Source: Paraburkholderia hospita
GTDB lineage: Bacteria; Pseudomonadota; Gammaproteobacteria; Burkholderiales; Burkholderiaceae
DNA: 64,000 bases
Reading direction: 5' to 3'
Assembly (NCBI RefSeq): GCF_002902965.1
Contig: NZ_CP026107.1
Coordinates: 1,054,001 to 1,118,000 of the forward strand
Every line of letters begins with the position of its first letter. Position 1 is the first letter of the stretch. A program made the translations under genes and the position numbers. Below the pieces are notes generated by a model, which worked only from the letters and a program-made list of their open reading frames with translations, did not search any database and was not told the origin of the DNA. Shown piece after piece: positions 45,237 to 55,779 of the stretch.

Positions 45237-46013
45237 TCAGGTCGCAGCGTCTGAGCGCGTCGCGTCTGTGGTGCGAAGCCTGCCGTCGTGAAGCGCCGAT
45301 GCGATAAGCCATGCATACGCGCCGCTGCGTGCCGCTGCATCGAGATCGTCACAATGGCGGATGCCGCCTGCGCCGATGATCGAACGCTGGCCCGCCTGCG
45401 CGTGGATCAGGTTGAACGTATCGAGGTCGGGGCCGTCGTCGGCGCCAACCTGATCGAGCGTCATCACGATCACGCGCGACGGCCATGACGCGGGAGCACG
45501 CAGCGCCTGCGCGAGTTCGGGGGCCGCGATCAGCTGACGGCCGCGATGATCGAGCGACAGGATGGGCGCGTAGCCGGCCGCTTCGGCTTTTTGCAGCGCA
45601 TCGAGCGAGTGCAGCGATTCGGAGCCGAACACGGGCACGATGCGCGCGTGTGCCGAGCCGGTTGCAGCGGCGATGCGCGACAGATGGGCAAGCATCGACG
45701 GGAAATCGGCGAAGCCCGCGTCGAGCCAGATTTCGAACGGGCGGCTGTGTGGCTCGACATGCGCATGCGGATGCGCGAGGCTCACGGCGAGCGCGGCCAG
45801 CGTCGACGGATCGGCTTCGCGCGACATGATCGCGCCGAGATCCGCCACGTACAGCGCAGGCGCGGCTGTCGCGGCAACGAGCGCGCGGGCGATGGGTAGC
45901 GGCTCGCTCGTTGCGCACAGCGATGACTGGATGGGCCGATAGTTCGCGCGGTCGCCGCGTATGGCGCGCACTGCGTGGCCGTCGAGCAGATCGAGAACCG
46001 GGATCACCTGCAT
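45237..46013 (-). CDS. HisA/HisF-related TIM-barrel protein of H4MPT clusters
   Basis: 258 residues opening 'MQVIPVLDLLDGHAVRAIRG', close to HisA in pattern, with 'IWLDAGFADF' and the phosphate-binding end 'RSIIGAGGIRHCDDLDAA'. Archaeal and methylotroph genomes carry HisA-related proteins near H4MPT genes; the substrate is unknown and true histidine synthesis is unlikely here, away from his genes. It is divergent from mfnD with only 16 bp between start codons. Confidence 0.85.
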   Translation of the reverse strand: MQVIPVLDLLDGHAVRAIRGDRANYRPIQSSLCATSEPLPIARALVAATAAPALYVADLGAIMSREADPSTLAALAVSLAHPHAHVEPHSRPFEIWLDAGFADFPSMLAHLSRIAAATGSAHARIVPVFGSESLHSLDALQKAEAAGYAPILSLDHRGRQLIAAPELAQALRAPASWPSRVIVMTLDQVGADDGPDLDTFNLIHAQAGQRSIIGAGGIRHCDDLDAAARSGAYAWLIASALHDGRLRTTDATRSDAAT

Positions 46014-46029
46014 GCGGAGACGTTCCTTG
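46014..46029. promoter_or_regulatory. 16-bp divergent start region with two opposed ribosome-binding sites
   Basis: The gap between the HisA-like ATG (46013, minus) and mfnD ATG (46030, plus) holds GGAGAC on the plus strand and AAGGAA on the minus strand. Any promoter must lie within the opposite gene's coding region. Confidence 0.65.
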
Positions 46030-47088
46030 ATGAAGCTCTGGGTTTATGAGTATCTCACTGGCGGCGGCATCGACGCGCAACTCGCGGGCAGCAGCAGTCT
46101 CGCGGATCTGAGCGCGCTGGTCGTCGAAGGGCGCGTGATGCGCGATGCGATTGTCGGCGATCTGCGGCAACTCGACGGCGTGCAGGTCAGCTTTGCGAGT
46201 TCGCGCTTCGAGCATGTCGCTGAAGGCGTTGCGCATTGCCGCGCGAAGCCGGGCGAATCGATGCTGGAGTTTGTCTCGCGGGCCGCGCGCGAGCACGACT
46301 ACGCGTGGATCGTCGCGCCCGAATGCGATGGACTGATGCTCGATCTCGCCGACGCCGTCGGTCCCGCGCGCTGGATCGGTTGCACGAAGGAAGCGATCGC
46401 GCTCGCGTCGAGCAAGCGCGCGACGGCGGCGCGGCTCGCGTCGCTCGGTATTGCCGTGACGCCTGCGCTCGAACCGGCGCAGGTCGATCCGCACACGCAG
46501 CAACGCTGGGTCGTCAAGCCCGACGACGGCGCGGGCGGGCTCGACACGCTCGTGTTCGACGACGCCGACGCGGCACGCGCCGAATACGCGGCGCGGCTCG
46601 CGGCGGACCGTGAAACGGTGCTGCAGGCGTGGGTGGACGGCGACGCGCTGAGCCTGTCGCTGATCTGCGATCAAGCGGGCGCGACGCTCGTCAGCATCAA
46701 CCGGCAGCGGATCGACGTGGCGGCGCCCGTGGCGGGTCATGCGGGGCAGGTGGTCGGCTTCGACGGCGTGGATATCGACCGCATTGATCGCGACAGCGCG
46801 CAAGGCCACACGCTCGATGCGCTCGCGCAGCAGGTCGCGGCGTCGCTGCCCGGCTTGCGCGGTTTTGCCGGTATCGATGTCGTGTGGCATCCGGCGCGCG
46901 GCCCGGTCGTGATCGAGGTGAATCCGCGCGCGACCGTCGCGTATGCCGGCTTGTCGGCGCGGCTCGGACGCAATCTTGCTGCCGACGTGCTTGCGGCGCA
47001 CGGCCTGCAAGTCGCGCCGCGCGCGCGTGATTCGGCGTCCGGCAGCGCAGCGGGCGCGAAGCTGTCCGCATTCGGAGCGGGATCATGA
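46030..47088 (+). CDS. mfnD: ATP-grasp ligase, MfnD-like (tyramine/tyrosine-L-glutamate ligase)
   Basis: 352 residues starting 'MKLWVYEYLTGGGIDAQL'. ATP-grasp features include 'VVKPDDGAGGLDTLVFD', 'LQAWVDGDALSLSLICD' and the metal site 'VVIEVNPRATVAYAGL'. MfnD adds glutamate to tyramine in methanofuran synthesis; methylotroph homologues make a related furan cofactor. Overlaps the MfnF-like gene by 4 bp. The step is inferred from family and neighbours. Confidence 0.85.
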   Translation: MKLWVYEYLTGGGIDAQLAGSSSLADLSALVVEGRVMRDAIVGDLRQLDGVQVSFASSRFEHVAEGVAHCRAKPGESMLEFVSRAAREHDYAWIVAPECDGLMLDLADAVGPARWIGCTKEAIALASSKRATAARLASLGIAVTPALEPAQVDPHTQQRWVVKPDDGAGGLDTLVFDDADAARAEYAARLAADRETVLQAWVDGDALSLSLICDQAGATLVSINRQRIDVAAPVAGHAGQVVGFDGVDIDRIDRDSAQGHTLDALAQQVAASLPGLRGFAGIDVVWHPARGPVVIEVNPRATVAYAGLSARLGRNLAADVLAAHGLQVAPRARDSASGSAAGAKLSAFGAGS

Positions 47089-48191
47089 GCGCGTCCGTGT
47101 CCATGTCTTCGATCGCTGGGCCTGCCGTTTTCGGCTGGGACGTCGGCGGCGCGCATGTGAAGGTGTCGCGCGTCGACGCGGACGGTGTCGTTACCGATAT
47201 CGCGCAGTGGGCGTGTCCGCTGTGGCAAGGGCTCGACCATCTGCATCGCGCGATCGATTCGGCGGCTGAACGCTGGCCCGATCTCACCCAAGCGCCCGCG
47301 CGCCACGCGGTCACGATGACGGGCGAAATGGTCGATCTGTTCGCCGACCGCGAGCATGGCGTGCGCGCGCTCGTCGATGCGCTGGCCGCGCGGCTCGGCG
47401 CCGATACGGCGTTTTTCGCAGGCGCTTCCGGCTGGCTGGATGCCGCGCAGAGCATCGCGCAATGGCGGGCCGTCGCATCGGCGAACTGGCTTGCGACGGC
47501 GCAGCATGTCGCGACCCGCATGCGCGATTGCGTGCTGATCGATATCGGCAGCACGACGACGGACATCGTGCCCGTTGCCGACGCGCGTGTCGCGGCGCGC
47601 GGCGTCAGCGACGCAACGCGTCTCGTGACGGGCGAACTCGCGTATCACGGCGTCGTCCGCACGCCGTTGTGCGGCATCGCGCATCGGATCGTGTTTCGCG
47701 GCGAGACAGCGGGCGTGATGAACGAATGGTTCGCGACGAGCGCCGACATTTACCGGCTGACGGGCGAACTGTGGCCGCCGCACGACCAGCACGCGAGCGC
47801 CGACAACGGGCTGAAGACGGTCGCGGCAAGCTGCGCGCGGCTCGCGAGAACGATCGGCCGCGATGCGGGTGACGCCACGGAAGACGAATGGCGCGAGTTC
47901 GCGCAAACATGGCGCGACGCGCAATTGCGCGCGATCGGCGCGAGCTTCGAGCAGGTGTGCGCGGCGCATCCGTCGCTAGCGCGTGCGCCCGTCGTCGGCG
48001 CGGGCTGTGGGCGCTTTCTGGCGGCGGCGCTGGCGAAGGCTCACGCGCGCGATTACGTGGATTTCGGCACGTTTACGCAGATAGCGGGCAACGCGCCAGC
48101 GGATGCCGCCGAATGGATCGCGACGTGCGCGCCGAGCGTGGCCGTCGCATGGCTGATGACGGCGAGGAGGCGGGAGCAGCGCGCCGCGTGA
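47085..48191 (+). CDS. mfnF: MfnF-like hydantoinase-A-fold protein, H4MPT-linked C1 pathway
   Basis: 368 residues. The sugar-kinase/hydantoinase fold is seen in 'GWDVGGAHVKVSRVDADG', 'VLIDIGSTTTDIVPVADA' and 'VVGAGCGRFLAAALAKA'. It matches the H4MPT-linked C1-transfer family whose archaeal member MfnF joins the aminomethylfuran diphosphate to glutamyl-tyramine. Coupled to mfnD by ATGA overlap; mfnE follows after 175 bp. Family call is firm, reaction inferred. Confidence 0.87.
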   Translation: MSASVSMSSIAGPAVFGWDVGGAHVKVSRVDADGVVTDIAQWACPLWQGLDHLHRAIDSAAERWPDLTQAPARHAVTMTGEMVDLFADREHGVRALVDALAARLGADTAFFAGASGWLDAAQSIAQWRAVASANWLATAQHVATRMRDCVLIDIGSTTTDIVPVADARVAARGVSDATRLVTGELAYHGVVRTPLCGIAHRIVFRGETAGVMNEWFATSADIYRLTGELWPPHDQHASADNGLKTVAASCARLARTIGRDAGDATEDEWREFAQTWRDAQLRAIGASFEQVCAAHPSLARAPVVGAGCGRFLAAALAKAHARDYVDFGTFTQIAGNAPADAAEWIATCAPSVAVAWLMTARRREQRAA

Positions 48192-48366
48192 AGCGGCTGG
48201 CAACGGGCCTGTGACCCGCGGCGCAGCACCATCGATGCGTGCGCGGTGCGGGCAGCGCAGATTCGCGATGGCGCGGCGAGCGCAGGGCGGACGCGGACGG
48301 GCCGGACCGTCGGGTCGGGCTGTCGGGCATGCCGTCGTGAGGTCGAACGAGAGCGAGGTAACGGAC

Positions 48367-48957
48367 ATGTGGGTGGTGAAGATCGGGGGCAGCCTGAGTC
48401 ACGACCCGTCGCTGCGGGACTGGCTCACGCAGTTGTGGGAGGTTGGCGGCGGGCGCGTGGTGATCGTGCCAGGCGGCGGGGATTTTGCGGACAGCGTGCG
48501 CGTATATCAGCAGGAGTGGCAATTCGACGATCTCGCCGCCCACAACATGTGCCTGCTCGCGATGACGCAGTACGCGCTGATGATGCAGGCCGTGCTACCC
48601 GACCTGGTGCTTGCGACCAACGAGGAACTGATCCGGCGCGCGCTGCGCAAGGGCAAGGTTGCTGTGTGGATGCCTGTGAGCCTGATGCGCGTCACGCCCA
48701 ACTCGATGACCAACTGGGACACGACCTCCGACAGCCTCGCCGCGTGGCTGTCGACGTCGCTGAACGCCGAGCGTCTGATGGTCGTGAAGTCGTGCCCGGT
48801 CGGCGCGAACGTGCCGCTCGGGACGCTCGCGTCGAATGGCGTGATCGATGCGAGCTTCGTCCACTACGTGAAAGAGGCGAATTACGAAGTCGAGCTGTTC
48901 AGCAAGACGGATGTCGCGCTGGTGCGCGAGCGGCTATTGAATGCATCGGCTGTGTGA
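48367..48957 (+). CDS. mfnE: Amino-acid-kinase-family protein, MfnE-like (aminomethylfuran phosphate kinase)
   Basis: 196 residues from ATG 48367 (GAGGT upstream). The kinase start 'MWVVKIGGSLSHDP', 'VVIVPGGGDFADSVR', 'AHNMCLLAMTQYALMMQA' and 'MVVKSCPVGANVP' fit the AAK group known from methylotroph and methanogen cofactor clusters. MfnE phosphorylates aminomethylfuran phosphate to the diphosphate used by MfnF. Neighbours encode the matching steps. Confidence 0.86.
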   Translation: MWVVKIGGSLSHDPSLRDWLTQLWEVGGGRVVIVPGGGDFADSVRVYQQEWQFDDLAAHNMCLLAMTQYALMMQAVLPDLVLATNEELIRRALRKGKVAVWMPVSLMRVTPNSMTNWDTTSDSLAAWLSTSLNAERLMVVKSCPVGANVPLGTLASNGVIDASFVHYVKEANYEVELFSKTDVALVRERLLNASAV

Positions 48958-48978
48958 GCGCTCGATGGCGCGCTTTTT
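48957..48978 (+). terminator. Short hairpin with T run after mfnE
   Basis: agcgc (48957-48961... read from 48957) pairs with gcgct (48970-48974) and is followed by TTTTT. It lies between the convergent mfnE and mfnB genes. Stem is short, so this is tentative. Confidence 0.4.
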
Positions 48979-49684
48979 ACGCGGTGGCCGTCGACGCGAC
49001 GGGGGCAGCGTGATGTAGCGCGTCGGCCCATTGCGCGACGCGGCGCGGATCGAGGCGCGAGGTGCGGCCGTTCTCGCATAGCGCAGTGCGAAAGCCAGCG
49101 ACATCGGGCGCGAGCGAGCGGATCGCGTCGAGTTGCGTCCAGCCGAGCGAACCGGCGATGCAGGCCATCGCGCCGGAAGCGCGAATCGTCGCGATGTAGC
49201 GCGCGAGCGTTGCGCGGTCGATGCAATCGAGCAGCGTGCGGCCCGTTTTGCCTGCCGTATCGAACACGATGCCTTCGAAGCCGAGCGAGACGGCATGTTC
49301 GACGAGTTCTGCATCGACGCCGTCGTCGCACAACAGCACGGGCAACACGTTGGCGTGCAAGCCAGCGATGCGCGTCAGGCAGTCGCGCGCATACGGTCCA
49401 GGCACGACGCCGACTTTGACGAAATCCACGCCTGTCTCGCCGACTTCATCGACGCGTGCTGCGATGGCGTCGAGCGCATCGGGCGGCAGGTCGCCGATTG
49501 TCGCGCTGATGGGTTTCACCGGATAGCGCGAGCGCAGTGTGCGCGCGATGCGCCAGATGTTATCGATCGACACGCCGCCGAGCGCGCCTTCGAGGGGTTC
49601 CTTCAGATCGATGAGATCGGCGCCGGCGCCGGCTGCGTCGAACGCTTCTTCCGCGGAGCGGACGCTTGCGAGCAATGCGGTCAT
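48977..49684 (-). CDS. mfnB: (5-formylfuran-3-yl)methyl phosphate synthase
   Basis: 235 residues from 49684. MfnB TIM barrel: 'ADLIDLKEPLEGALGGV' carries the Schiff-base-type Lys28, and 'DFVKVGVVPGPYARDC' a second conserved Lys90. 'PISATIGDLP' and 'GIVFDTAGKTGRTLLD' are family-typical. It condenses two glyceraldehyde-3-phosphate molecules to the furan precursor. Convergent with mfnE; 11 bp after the DUF447 gene. Confidence 0.92.
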   Translation of the reverse strand: MTALLASVRSAEEAFDAAGAGADLIDLKEPLEGALGGVSIDNIWRIARTLRSRYPVKPISATIGDLPPDALDAIAARVDEVGETGVDFVKVGVVPGPYARDCLTRIAGLHANVLPVLLCDDGVDAELVEHAVSLGFEGIVFDTAGKTGRTLLDCIDRATLARYIATIRASGAMACIAGSLGWTQLDAIRSLAPDVAGFRTALCENGRTSRLDPRRVAQWADALHHAAPVASTATA

Positions 49685-49695
49685 CGAGGTCTCCG

Positions 49696-50301
49696 TCAGG
49701 ACGAGTGCGGTGCGGTTTTTTTGTCGGCTGCGTCGCCGGTTGTGCGGAAGCGTTCTACTGCTGCTGTGATCCATTGCCATGCGATGAGTTCGTCGGGGCC
49801 GGCGGTTTTGTCGATGGCGATTTGAAGGTAGGCCATTTCGCGGTCGATCTTGTCGGCGGGCAGCATGAAAAGCCGGCTCACGAGGATTGCGCCTTCGACG
49901 ACGGCCGCCTGGGCGCGGTTGAAGCCCGTGAATGGGGCGTGGGTTTCGGTGTGCACGCAGCGCATGTGGAGGACTGGACGTTGGGGGTCGTCTTCTGTGA
50001 TGTGGTCGAGGGTTAGTTCGGTGTGGGCTAGGGATTCTTTTAGCCTGAGGCTGGGGACTTTGGTCGCCGGGCTTGTCGGCCAGTCGCGTTGGGTGCCGGT
50101 TACGCAGCCGGCGAAGATGCGGACATCTGTTGTGAAGTTGATTACCGCTGCGCGGGTGGCTAACACGTTGTCCAACGTTTTCGATGGCCTGAACGGGGCC
50201 AGGATCGTCAGGCCGTTTTCGTCGTGACGAATGCCCATCGGGGCGGTGTGGGCGACACCGTCGCTCGTGCATGTTGTGATGATGGTTTCGTGGATCATCA
50301 T
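49696..50301 (-). CDS. DUF447-family protein, flavin-binding split-barrel type
   Basis: 201 residues from 50301. 'HETIITTCTSDGVAHTAPMG' and 'LAPFRPSKTLDNVLATRAAV' then 'INFTTDVRIFAGCVTG' match DUF447 proteins seen in methanogens and H4MPT methylotrophs, with a predicted FMN-binding barrel. Function unknown. 11 bp before mfnB. Codon use is atypical: CTA, TTA, ACA, CCA and AGG are frequent compared with the rest of the window, on the side facing palindrome A. Confidence 0.87.
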   Translation of the reverse strand: MMIHETIITTCTSDGVAHTAPMGIRHDENGLTILAPFRPSKTLDNVLATRAAVINFTTDVRIFAGCVTGTQRDWPTSPATKVPSLRLKESLAHTELTLDHITEDDPQRPVLHMRCVHTETHAPFTGFNRAQAAVVEGAILVSRLFMLPADKIDREMAYLQIAIDKTAGPDELIAWQWITAAVERFRTTGDAADKKTAPHSS

Positions 50302-50386
50302 TTGGTTTTTTTGCCTTTGGCGGCAGGCGGTTTCGTGGTTTGCTTGTTCTTGCGGTGGTACTCGTGTTCCGGTTTGGTCCTTTTGG

Positions 50387-51058
50387 TTTTTCGCTGGCAT
50401 CCGCGATTTGTTAGCGTGCTTCACGCGTCGCCCCTGTGCGGGGCGGCACCTACTTTTCTTTGCCGCCGCAAAGAAAAGTAGGCAAAAGAAAGCGGCTCAC
50501 ACCGCTAATTCTAGTTCCTGCCTGAGGGCCCCCAACTGGTCCCGCACTTCACACGGTAACGCACCTGTTCACGTTCGTTGCCAACGCTCTCTCTGTACGC
50601 ATCACCCGCTTCACGCACCCGCATCGCACCCCGCCGCGCCAGATAGTCCGTCGCCGCCCAGGTGGCAAACTGTGTGTCGGCTTTCGCGCCTTACGCGCAT
50701 CACTCCGGACGGAGTAGCAAGGTTGGTGCTTCTGGTAAGAGCACCCACCTGTACGGTATGACAACCTACACACAGTTTGCCACCTGGGCGGCACAAACCA
50801 TTCGCTGCCGCCGGCTCTTGTGCGGGTATCTGAAGTGGGTGAGGCTTCTGTTCGAAGCGTTGGCAACGAACGCGAACAGAAATGTTGCCGTGTGAAGCGT
50901 AGGACCGGTTGGGGGCCCTCAGGCAGGAAGAAGAGTTGGCGGTGTTAGCCGCTTTCTTTTGCCTACTTTTCTTTGCGGCGGCAAAGAAAAGTAGGTGCCG
51001 CCCCGCACAGGGGCAACGCTTGAAGGGGTAAGTCATAACGCGGATGCCAGCGAAAAGA
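50387..51058. repeat. Long nested palindromic element A
   Basis: About 670 bp whose halves are imperfect reverse complements. Outer arms begin ttttcgctggcatccgcg and end in its complement. Each arm contains gcccctgtgcggggc and a perfect 34-bp hairpin cctacttttctttgc-cgcc-gcaaagaaaagtagg (50449-50482; mirrored 50963-50996). Further paired blocks: cctgagggcccccaac / gttgggggccctcagg, cgttgccaacgct / agcgttggcaacg, and an inner exact 25-bp pair (50653-50677 / 50768-50792). The 90-bp centre differs from copy B. No transposase or convincing gene inside. Confidence 0.85.
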
Positions 51059-51188
51059 CAAACACACCGACCAGCAACACCTACGCCGCAAAAGCAAAAA
51101 CCAAAACGGCTTGCGGCATCGCACAAAACCAAAAAAACAAACGGGGCCGGCCCGGCAACAAACGCCAAAACCGGCCCCGCACGGGCTA

Positions 51189-51263
51189 TCACCTAGTGGC
51201 GATATACATCGTAATTTCAAACCCGAAACGCATGTCGGTATATCCAGGGGTAGTCCACTGCAT
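51189..51263 (-). CDS. pqqA: PQQ precursor peptide PqqA (displaced from pqqBCDE)
   Basis: A 24-residue peptide beginning MQWTTPGYTDMRFGFE and ending EITMYIATR. Glu16 and Tyr20, spaced E-x3-Y, are the residues PqqE cross-links to build PQQ. A near-ideal ribosome-binding site, AAAGGAGG, lies 7 bp before the ATG. It is transcribed leftwards towards palindrome A and is divergent from cbbL. It lies 11.8 kb from pqqB, with the fhc and mfn genes and palindrome A between. No other pqqA was found next to pqqB. Confidence 0.95.
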   Translation of the reverse strand: MQWTTPGYTDMRFGFEITMYIATR

Positions 51264-53164
<1,901 letters not shown>

Positions 53165-53208
53165 TTAATCGAGTGCGATACACGCCGAATCCGAACAAGG
53201 AGCCAGCA

Positions 53209-53610
53209 ATGCGTATCACCCAAGGAACGTTTTCTTTCCTTCCCGACCTGACCGACGACGAAATCCGCATGCAGATCCAGTACGCACTGAGCGAGGGCTG
53301 GTCGTGCTCGGTCGAATTCACCGACGACCCGCATCCGCGCAATACGTACTGGGAAATGTGGGGCCTGCCGATGTTCGATCTGCGCGACGCGGCGGGCGTG
53401 ATGATGGAAGTGACGAGGTGCCGCGAAGCGTATCCGCAGCACTACATCAAGGTGAATGCGTTCGATTCGGTGCGCGGCTTCGAGACGATGCGGCTGTCGT
53501 TCATCGTGAACCGGCCGGATGTGGAACCGACCTTCGTGCTGGGACGTCAGGAAGACCGCTCGCGTGTGCAGCGCTATTCGCTCACGACGGTACGCGCCGC
53601 GCCACGCTAG
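53209..53610 (+). CDS. cbbS: RubisCO small subunit, red type
   Basis: 133 residues from ATG 53209 (AAGGAG upstream). Opens '[19 protein letters not shown]', with '[19 protein letters not shown]' and the long C-terminal extension ('[20 protein letters not shown]') that red-type small subunits use to line the central pore of the L8S8 complex. 44 bp after cbbL. Confidence 0.97.
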   Translation: MRITQGTFSFLPDLTDDEIRMQIQYALSEGWSCSVEFTDDPHPRNTYWEMWGLPMFDLRDAAGVMMEVTRCREAYPQHYIKVNAFDSVRGFETMRLSFIVNRPDVEPTFVLGRQEDRSRVQRYSLTTVRAAPR

Positions 53611-53660
53611 CGGCGGCACGCCGGTAGGGCAGACCAGAACACGAACAGGGAGACATCGTC

Positions 53661-54632
53661 ATGAACGCCGTCGTAACGGAGCCACTGGCGCAAAACGAAA
53701 CGCAAGCGCCGCGCGTCGATCTGCTCGCGCTCTTTCGCGAATCGGGCATCGCCGATGTGCTCGACGAACTCGACCGCGATCTGGTCGGCCTCGCACCCGT
53801 GAAGACGCGCATCCGCGAAGTCGCCGCGCAACTGCTGGTGGGCCGCGCGCGTGAGGCGCTCGGCATCGAAAGCGGCGCGCCGACGCTGCATATGTGCTTC
53901 AGCGGCAATCCCGGCACGGGCAAGACGACCGTCGCGCTGCGCATGGCGGACGTGCTGTTCCGGCTCGGCTATATCCGGCGCAATCATCTGGTTTCTGTGA
54001 CGCGCGATGATCTCGTCGGCCAGTACATCGGCCACACCGCGCCGAAAACGCGCGAAGTCCTCAAGCGCGCGATGGGCGGCGTGCTGTTCATCGACGAAGC
54101 GTATTACCTGTATCGCCCGGAAAACGAGCGCGATTACGGGCAGGAGTCGATCGAAATCCTGCTCCAGACGATGGAGAATCAGCGCAACGATCTGGTCGTG
54201 ATTCTGGCCGGCTACGCCGCGCGGATGGATACCTTTTTTCGCAGCAATCCGGGCTTTCGCTCGCGGATTGCGCACCATCTGTCGTTTCCCGACTATGCAC
54301 CCGACGAACTGCTGCTGATCGCCGAGCGCATGCTCGACACGATGCATTACCGGTTCGACGCCGACGCGCGCCGTGCTTTCGAGGACTACCTCGCGCGGCG
54401 CGTGCGTCAGCCGAACTTCGCGAACGCGCGCTCGGTGCGCAACGCGCTCGACCGCGCGCGTCTGCGCCAGGCCAATCGCCTGTTCGCGCATGCGCTGGGC
54501 GGCGGCGCGAGCGCCGACCCCGCCGCGCTGACGCTGCTGAGCGCCGCCGATATCCGCGCGAGCAGCGTGTTCTCCGAATCAGGCGGCGCCGGGACCGAAC
54601 CCGGCGCCGCGCCAGAATTCCCCACTTCGTAG
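53661..54632 (+). CDS. cbbX: Red-type RubisCO activase CbbX
   Basis: 323 residues, AAA+ family. Walker A Gly82-NPGTGKT-89 ('[17 protein letters not shown]'), Walker B '[20 protein letters not shown]' and sensor region '[20 protein letters not shown]' are present. It remodels RubisCO blocked by sugar phosphates by pulling the large-subunit C-terminus, activated by ribulose bisphosphate. 50 bp after cbbS, 9 bp before cbbF. The C-terminal 30 residues are longer and disordered. Confidence 0.97.
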   Translation: MNAVVTEPLAQNETQAPRVDLLALFRESGIADVLDELDRDLVGLAPVKTRIREVAAQLLVGRAREALGIESGAPTLHMCFSGNPGTGKTTVALRMADVLFRLGYIRRNHLVSVTRDDLVGQYIGHTAPKTREVLKRAMGGVLFIDEAYYLYRPENERDYGQESIEILLQTMENQRNDLVVILAGYAARMDTFFRSNPGFRSRIAHHLSFPDYAPDELLLIAERMLDTMHYRFDADARRAFEDYLARRVRQPNFANARSVRNALDRARLRQANRLFAHALGGGASADPAALTLLSAADIRASSVFSESGGAGTEPGAAPEFPTS

Positions 54633-54641
54633 GAGAGCATC

Positions 54642-55751
54642 ATGCGTCACGCAAACATTACGCTCACGAGGTTCCTGGCCGGCGACGCGGACCAATTGAT
54701 GTCGACGCGGCCGCCCACCGGCTTGCAGGTCGTGCTGCACGACGTCGCGGCGTCGGTGAAGACGATCGGCGCGGCGCTTGCGCGCGGCACGCTGGGCGAC
54801 CGCGCACAGGCGGATTCGGTGGCGGGCGGCGCGGTGCTCGCGTATTCCACGCGACGCCGCAAGCTGGCCGAAGCGGCAGTGCGTAACGGGCGTACGGATC
54901 ATGTGGACAATGCGGTCACGCCCGAGTACCAGCTTGCATTCGACCCGCTGAACTGCCCGTGGAATGCGGACATCAACGGCACGGCGGGCTCGATCTTTTC
55001 GGTGATGCGTGTGCAGGCGCAAGGCAGCGATGTGAGTGGCAGTGACGCGCGAGCCGAAGCCTACGGCGAACTGGACTGCGAATCCTATGGCGAAGCCTAC
55101 GGTGCACCGTTCCTTCAACCCGGCCGCGAACAGGCGGCAGCGGGCTACACGATCTACGGCCCGGCGACGATGCTCGTCATTACCCTCGGCGAAGGCACGC
55201 ACGGCTTCACGCTCGATGGGCAGACGGACGAGTTCATGCTCACGCATCCGTCGATCCGCATTCCCGAGGAGACGGGCGAGATTGCCGTCGATGCATCCAA
55301 CGAGCGCTTCTGGGAGCCGCCCGTGCGCCGCTACGTGCACGAGTGCCGCGAAGGCCGCGCGGGCTGCCGCGAGCGTGATTTCAGCCTGCGCTGGAGCGAC
55401 GCGCTGGTGCCCGAAGTGCATCGCATCCTGATGCGCGGCGGGCTGTTCCTGATGCCGCGCGACTACCGCACGCGCTCGGCAATGCGCGGCCGCCTGTCCG
55501 CCGTCTACGATGCGAGCCCGCTTGGTTTTCTGGTCGAGCAGGCGGGTGGTATGGCGACAACGGGCCGCGAGCGCGTGCTCGACGGCGCGCCACGCACGTT
55601 CCATGAGCGCATGCCGCTGATACTGGGCTCATCGAACGAGGTGACGCGGATTGGCCGATATCACCGCGAGCACGATCTTGGCATCGACATGCCTTTCACG
55701 TCGCCGCTTTTTCGTGAGCGCTCGTTGTTCCTTCCGGAAACCTCGGTCTGA
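54642..55751 (+). CDS. cbbF: Class I fructose-1,6-bisphosphatase of the Calvin operon
   Basis: 369 residues. FBPase motifs: 'MRHANITLTRFLAGDADQL', 'LAFDPLNCPWNADINGTAGS' with the metal-binding Asp and 'GTAGSIFSV', 'GGLFLMPRDYR' and 'GFLVEQAGGMATTGRERVLD'. It makes fructose-6-phosphate and probably also dephosphorylates sedoheptulose bisphosphate for regeneration of ribulose bisphosphate. GGAGAG precedes the ATG; 28 bp before cbbP. Confidence 0.95.
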   Translation: MRHANITLTRFLAGDADQLMSTRPPTGLQVVLHDVAASVKTIGAALARGTLGDRAQADSVAGGAVLAYSTRRRKLAEAAVRNGRTDHVDNAVTPEYQLAFDPLNCPWNADINGTAGSIFSVMRVQAQGSDVSGSDARAEAYGELDCESYGEAYGAPFLQPGREQAAAGYTIYGPATMLVITLGEGTHGFTLDGQTDEFMLTHPSIRIPEETGEIAVDASNERFWEPPVRRYVHECREGRAGCRERDFSLRWSDALVPEVHRILMRGGLFLMPRDYRTRSAMRGRLSAVYDASPLGFLVEQAGGMATTGRERVLDGAPRTFHERMPLILGSSNEVTRIGRYHREHDLGIDMPFTSPLFRERSLFLPETSV

Positions 55752-55779
55752 CACTTGACCTGTAACAAGGAGACTGCGC

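Noticed and set aside
45349..47010. A 553-codon minus-strand frame over mfnD and the HisA-like gene
   Set aside because: It overlaps two well-supported genes in a different frame or strand and has shadow-type composition.
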